64,000 bases of DNA, from the NCBI GenBank assembly GCA_943369485.1, contig CALRNH020000011.1, forward strand, positions 62,001-126,000, given 5' to 3'. The notes beneath the pieces were generated by a model, which saw only the letters and a program-made list of their open reading frames with translations, made no database searches and was not told the DNA's origin. This DNA is from ATX-6F1 sp943369485. Lineage in GTDB: Bacteria; Cyanobacteriota; Cyanobacteriia; PCC-6307; Cyanobiaceae. Positions 61,331 through 64,000 of the stretch are shown in pieces. A program made the position numbers and the translations under genes. Position 1 is the stretch's first letter. Every line of letters starts with the position of its first letter.

Positions 61331-61696
61331 TTGAGGGACGCCTTGCTGGTGGCCGTCGGGGCGATCCCAGGCGCCTGGCTGCGTTTTCGCCTGGTCAACC
61401 ACTTCCAGCCGCTGATCCCGCGCAAGCACTGGGCCACCTTCGCCGTCAATGTGATCGCCAGCTTTGCGCTGGGGCTCCTCGTGGCCCTCGGTCAGCGCTG
61501 CACGGGCAACGGGAGCCTGATGCGGCTTCTGGCCACGGGCTTTCTCGGCAGCCTCAGCACCTTTTCGACCTTCATCGTCGAGGTGCTGCAGGCCCTGCAG
61601 CGGGGGGAGCGGCGCGAAGCCCTGGTTCTGGGGCTGGGCTCGGTGCTGGCGGGGCTGCTGGCCCTTGAGCTGGGCCTGCTGATGGGTGGTCCATGA
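61331..61696 (+). CDS. crcB: Fluoride channel CrcB/Fluc, first subunit
   Basis: 121 residues from a TTG at 61331. Four hydrophobic helices; AVGAIPGAWLRFRL, FAVNVIASFALGLLVAL (conserved Asn) and GFLGSLSTFSTFIVEVLQAL (Phe-box and helix break) are Fluc signatures. Passive fluoride export across the inner membrane. Fluc works as an antiparallel dimer. It overlaps the second crcB by 4 bases (ATGA), so this is a likely heterodimeric pair. No fluoride riboswitch is seen because the genes sit behind gyrB. Confidence 0.9.
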   Translation: MRDALLVAVGAIPGAWLRFRLVNHFQPLIPRKHWATFAVNVIASFALGLLVALGQRCTGNGSLMRLLATGFLGSLSTFSTFIVEVLQALQRGERREALVLGLGSVLAGLLALELGLLMGGP

Positions 61697-62106
61697 ACAC
61701 TGCCCTGCGCTTCGACCTCAAGGAGCTGGCTTTGGTCGGGTCAGGCGCGGTGCCAGGCGCCCTGTTGCGCTGGCAAGCGGATGTTCTGCTCGGCCCGTTG
61801 CTCGGAGGCAGCGCAGGCGCCAATCTGCTGGTGAATCTGATTGGTTCGTTCCTGCTGGGAATCCTGGTGGGGCCCCTGAAGCCACCCAGTGCCGTGATGC
61901 TGCTGCTGGGCATCGGCTTCTGCGGCTCACTCACCACCTTCAGCTCCTGGATGCTGGATGTGGTTCGACTACACCAGCAGCACAGCCCATCGGCCGTGCT
62001 GCTGGTGGCGGCCAGCCTGGTGATGGGGCTGCTGGCCGCTGCCCTGGGGCAGGCTTCCAGCCGCTGGCTGCTCAGGCCGCCAGGGCCGCCTCGATCGCGC
62101 CGGTGA
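61693..62106 (+). CDS. crcB: Fluoride channel CrcB/Fluc, second subunit
   Basis: 137 residues. GSGAVPGALLRWQADVLLG, NLLVNLIGSFLLGILVGPL and GFCGSLTTFSSWMLDVVRLH again give the Fluc motifs. It differs clearly in sequence from the upstream copy, as expected for oppositely oriented partners of a heterodimer. The ATG lies within the upstream stop. The last codons (RPPGPPRSRR) overlap the gpx 3' end by 35 bases on the other strand. Confidence 0.9.
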   Translation: MNTALRFDLKELALVGSGAVPGALLRWQADVLLGPLLGGSAGANLLVNLIGSFLLGILVGPLKPPSAVMLLLGIGFCGSLTTFSSWMLDVVRLHQQHSPSAVLLVAASLVMGLLAAALGQASSRWLLRPPGPPRSRR

Positions 62107-62551
62107 GCTCGGCCGATTCGGGGTCCACGGCACTCTTGAAACGCCCGAGGACGGTGCCGTCCTTGCCGATCAGGAACTTCTCGAAATTCCAGGCGACATC
62201 GCCCACCGGCTCGACCTGGTTGAGGGTGTCGTAGGGGGCGGTGGCAGCGCCCATGGCATGGACCTTCTCGAACAACTCGAAACTGGCGCCGAAGCTGGTG
62301 GAGCAGAACTGCTGGATTTCCGGCAGCGTTCCCGGCTCCTGAGCGCCGAAGTCGTTGCAGGGGAAGCCGAGCACCTGAAGACCCTTGGGGCCGTAGGTGT
62401 CCTGAAGTTTCTGCAGGCCGGCGTACTGCTTGGTGAAGCCGCAGCGGCTGGCCACGTTGACGATCAGGAGCACCTTGCCGGCGCGATCCCCGAGGCGCTG
62501 CTCGCTGCCATCAGCGGCCTTCACCACCACATCCGAAACGTCGACAGCCAT
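62072..62551 (-). CDS. gpx: Glutathione peroxidase family protein
   Basis: 159 residues from MAVDVSDVVV (two further in-frame Met lie upstream at 62560 and 62572). The peroxidatic Cys37 is in NVASRCGFTKQY, with LGFPCNDFGAQEPGTLPEI and VAWNFEKFLIGKDG supplying the Trp-Asn part of the tetrad. At the usual Gln of FPCNQFG the residue is Asp67, a notable substitution. Cys-type Gpx of bacteria generally use thioredoxin or NADPH-linked donors. Convergent with the crcB pair. Confidence 0.93.
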   Translation of the reverse strand: MAVDVSDVVVKAADGSEQRLGDRAGKVLLIVNVASRCGFTKQYAGLQKLQDTYGPKGLQVLGFPCNDFGAQEPGTLPEIQQFCSTSFGASFELFEKVHAMGAATAPYDTLNQVEPVGDVAWNFEKFLIGKDGTVLGRFKSAVDPESAELTGAIEAALAA

Positions 62552-62647
62552 GGATTCCATGTGTGTGTACACGGCAAGCTAGCGGCCGCTCTGGAGCCCT
62601 GAGGTGGGGCTCCCCCATAAACTTGCTCCGCCTTGACCCTCTGGCCG

Positions 62648-64000
62648 ATGAGCGAGGCAACCGGCATCAGCTCAGGCCGCAGTTCCGGCGGCGCCGCCCT
62701 GGCCGAACTGGTGGCTCAGCAGCTCCAGAGCTTGCTCGAGGCTGGCCACTACGACGGCGTCAAGCTGCTGTTGGAGCCCGTTCAACCGGTGGACGTGGCC
62801 GAGGCGATCGGCACCCTGCCCCGCACCCTGCAGGCCCTGGCCTTCCGGCTGCTGCCCAAGGACCAGGCGATCGAAATCTACGAATACCTCGAGCCCGCCG
62901 TGCAGCAGACCCTGCTGGAGCGCCTGCGCTCCGGTGAGGTGCTGGAGCTGGTGGAGGAGATGTCCCCCGATGATCGGGTGCGCCTGTTCGATGAGCTGCC
63001 TGCGAAGGTGGTGCGCCGTCTGCTGGCGGAGCTCAGCCCGGCCGAGCGTCGGGTCACGGCGCAGTTGCTGGGCTACGAAGCGGAAACCGCCGGTCGGTTG
63101 ATGACGACCGAATTCATTGACCTCAAGGAGTTCCACAGCGCCGCCCAGGCCCTGGCGATCGTGCGCCGCCGTGCCCGCGACACAGAAACCATCTACAGCC
63201 TCTACATCACCGACGCGTCGCGCCATCTCACCGGAATCCTGTCGCTGCGCGATCTAGTGGTGGCCGACCCCGAAGACCGGGTCGGCGATGTGATGACCCG
63301 CGAGGTGGTGAGCATCGCCACCGACACCAACCAGGAGGAGGTGGCAAGGGTGATCCAGCGCTACGACTTTCTGGCCGTGCCGGTGGTGGACCGGGAGCAG
63401 CGGCTGGTGGGGATCGTCACCGTGGATGACGTCATCGACGTGATCCAGCAGGAGGCCACCCGCGACCTCTACGCCGCCGGTGCCGTGCAGGCAGGCGATG
63501 AGGACGACTACTTCCAGAGCAACCTGTTCACCGTGGCCCGCCGAAGGGTGGTGTGGCTGCTGGTGCTGCTGCTGGCCAACACCGGCACCTCGGCGGTGAT
63601 CGCCTCCCAGCAGGACGTGCTTCAGAAGGTGGTGGTGCTGGCGGCCTTCATTCCTTTGTTGATCGGCACCGGCGGCAACGTGGGTGCCCAGAGTTCCACC
63701 GTGGTGATCCGGGGTCTGAGCACCCAGCGGATCCAGAGCCTGGGGCTGGGTCGGGCGGTCTGGCGCGAGGCCGTGGCCGGGGCCCTGCTGGGGTTGTTGA
63801 TGGTGGTGGTGGTGGTGCCCTGGGCGGCCCATGTCTCGGGCAGCTGGGTGGTGGCGGGGGCCGCGGGGATCAGCCTGGTGGCGATCACCACCCTGGCGGC
63901 CACCGCCGGGGCGGCGCTGCCGCTGTTGTTCGATCGCATCGGCCTGGATCCGGCCCTGATGTCGGCGCCGTTCATCGCCACGGCCACCGACGTGGCGGGG
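62648..64000 (+). CDS. mgtE: Magnesium transporter MgtE, 3' end beyond the window
   Basis: 451 codons are present and the frame stays open at the right edge. An N-terminal helical MgtE_N superhelix (LRSGEVLELVEEMSPDDRVR then LFDELPAKVVRRLLAEL), two CBS domains (TGILSLRDLVVADPEDRVGD, RLVGIVTVDDVIDVIQQEAT) and part of the membrane domain with PLLIGTGGNVGAQSSTVVIR are visible. Mg2+ binding to the cytosolic domains closes the channel. The last transmembrane helices are cut off. The start at MSEATGISSG lies 97 bases from the divergent gpx start. Confidence 0.95.
   Translation, partial: MSEATGISSGRSSGGAALAELVAQQLQSLLEAGHYDGVKLLLEPVQPVDVAEAIGTLPRTLQALAFRLLPKDQAIEIYEYLEPAVQQTLLERLRSGEVLELVEEMSPDDRVRLFDELPAKVVRRLLAELSPAERRVTAQLLGYEAETAGRLMTTEFIDLKEFHSAAQALAIVRRRARDTETIYSLYITDASRHLTGILSLRDLVVADPEDRVGDVMTREVVSIATDTNQEEVARVIQRYDFLAVPVVDREQRLVGIVTVDDVIDVIQQEATRDLYAAGAVQAGDEDDYFQSNLFTVARRRVVWLLVLLLANTGTSAVIASQQDVLQKVVVLAAFIPLLIGTGGNVGAQSSTVVIRGLSTQRIQSLGLGRAVWREAVAGALLGLLMVVVVVPWAAHVSGSWVVAGAAGISLVAITTLAATAGAALPLLFDRIGLDPALMSAPFIATATDVAG

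Noticed and set aside
1..64000. CRISPR arrays, rRNA genes, riboswitches upstream of ribH, crcB, cbiC or mgtE
   Set aside because: No regular repeat-spacer pattern, no rRNA sequence, and no convincing FMN, fluoride, cobalamin or magnesium riboswitch core was seen; several of these genes are internal to operons with no room for one.

Overview
The window is a piece of a high-GC unicellular cyanobacterial chromosome, most like the Synechococcus/Cyanobium picocyanobacteria. The evidence is psbZ (photosystem II), a Ycf23/DUF561 gene, a probable Ycf37-like start at the left edge, a cobalamin cbiC gene, an aspartokinase with four ACT repeats, several copies of the cyanobacterial palindrome GCGATCGC, and housekeeping gene orders typical of that group (tig-clpP-clpX diverging from asd-dapA-rnj; mutS beside psbZ-ribH).

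Layout. 1-4.2 kb: ribosomal proteins L20/L35, a SpoIID/LytB-like wall protein, a membrane glycosyltransferase and a TerB-like protein. 4.2-8.3 kb: an atypical cassette of a ParA/MinD-type ATPase, a glutaminase and a two-pass Cache-HAMP-PAS receptor with no visible output domain. 8.3-30.2 kb: dense core genes for replication, repair and recombination (dnaX, holA, uvrB, mutS), proteolysis and folding (clpX, clpP, tig), lysine/threonine synthesis (lysC, asd, dapA), RNA metabolism (rnj, tilS) and cbiC. 30.3-30.9 kb: a decayed VapBC-type toxin-antitoxin pair. 31.0-31.7 kb: psbZ-ribH.

31.9-48.0 kb is a surface-polysaccharide island, visibly AT-richer than its surroundings from about 33.4 kb. It holds two GT2 enzymes, five SAM-methyltransferase-like genes (including TylF-like and CmcI-like), a decayed IS481-family element, a Wzm/Wzt-type ABC exporter whose ATPase has a C-terminal extension, two very large GT4 proteins sharing an unusual two-part architecture, and a further GT4 enzyme. 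A tRNA-Gly(GCC) follows. Then come three consecutive dead nucleotide-sugar genes (UDP-glucose dehydrogenase, UDP-glucuronate decarboxylase and galE remnants), so the exported glycan probably changed, or its precursor supply moved elsewhere.

51-64 kb returns to core genes: GNAT, secA, cysE, a GntR regulator, a dienelactone-hydrolase-like gene running antisense into infC, miaA, then gyrB with an SH3-like secreted protein and a tandem CrcB/Fluc pair, a glutathione peroxidase, and the first 451 codons of mgtE, cut by the right edge.

Functional reading: most of the window is ordinary core genome. The accessory signal is concentrated in the ATPase-glutaminase-receptor cassette and in the glycan island with its decaying flank. 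All calls come from reading the sequence; no database search was run.
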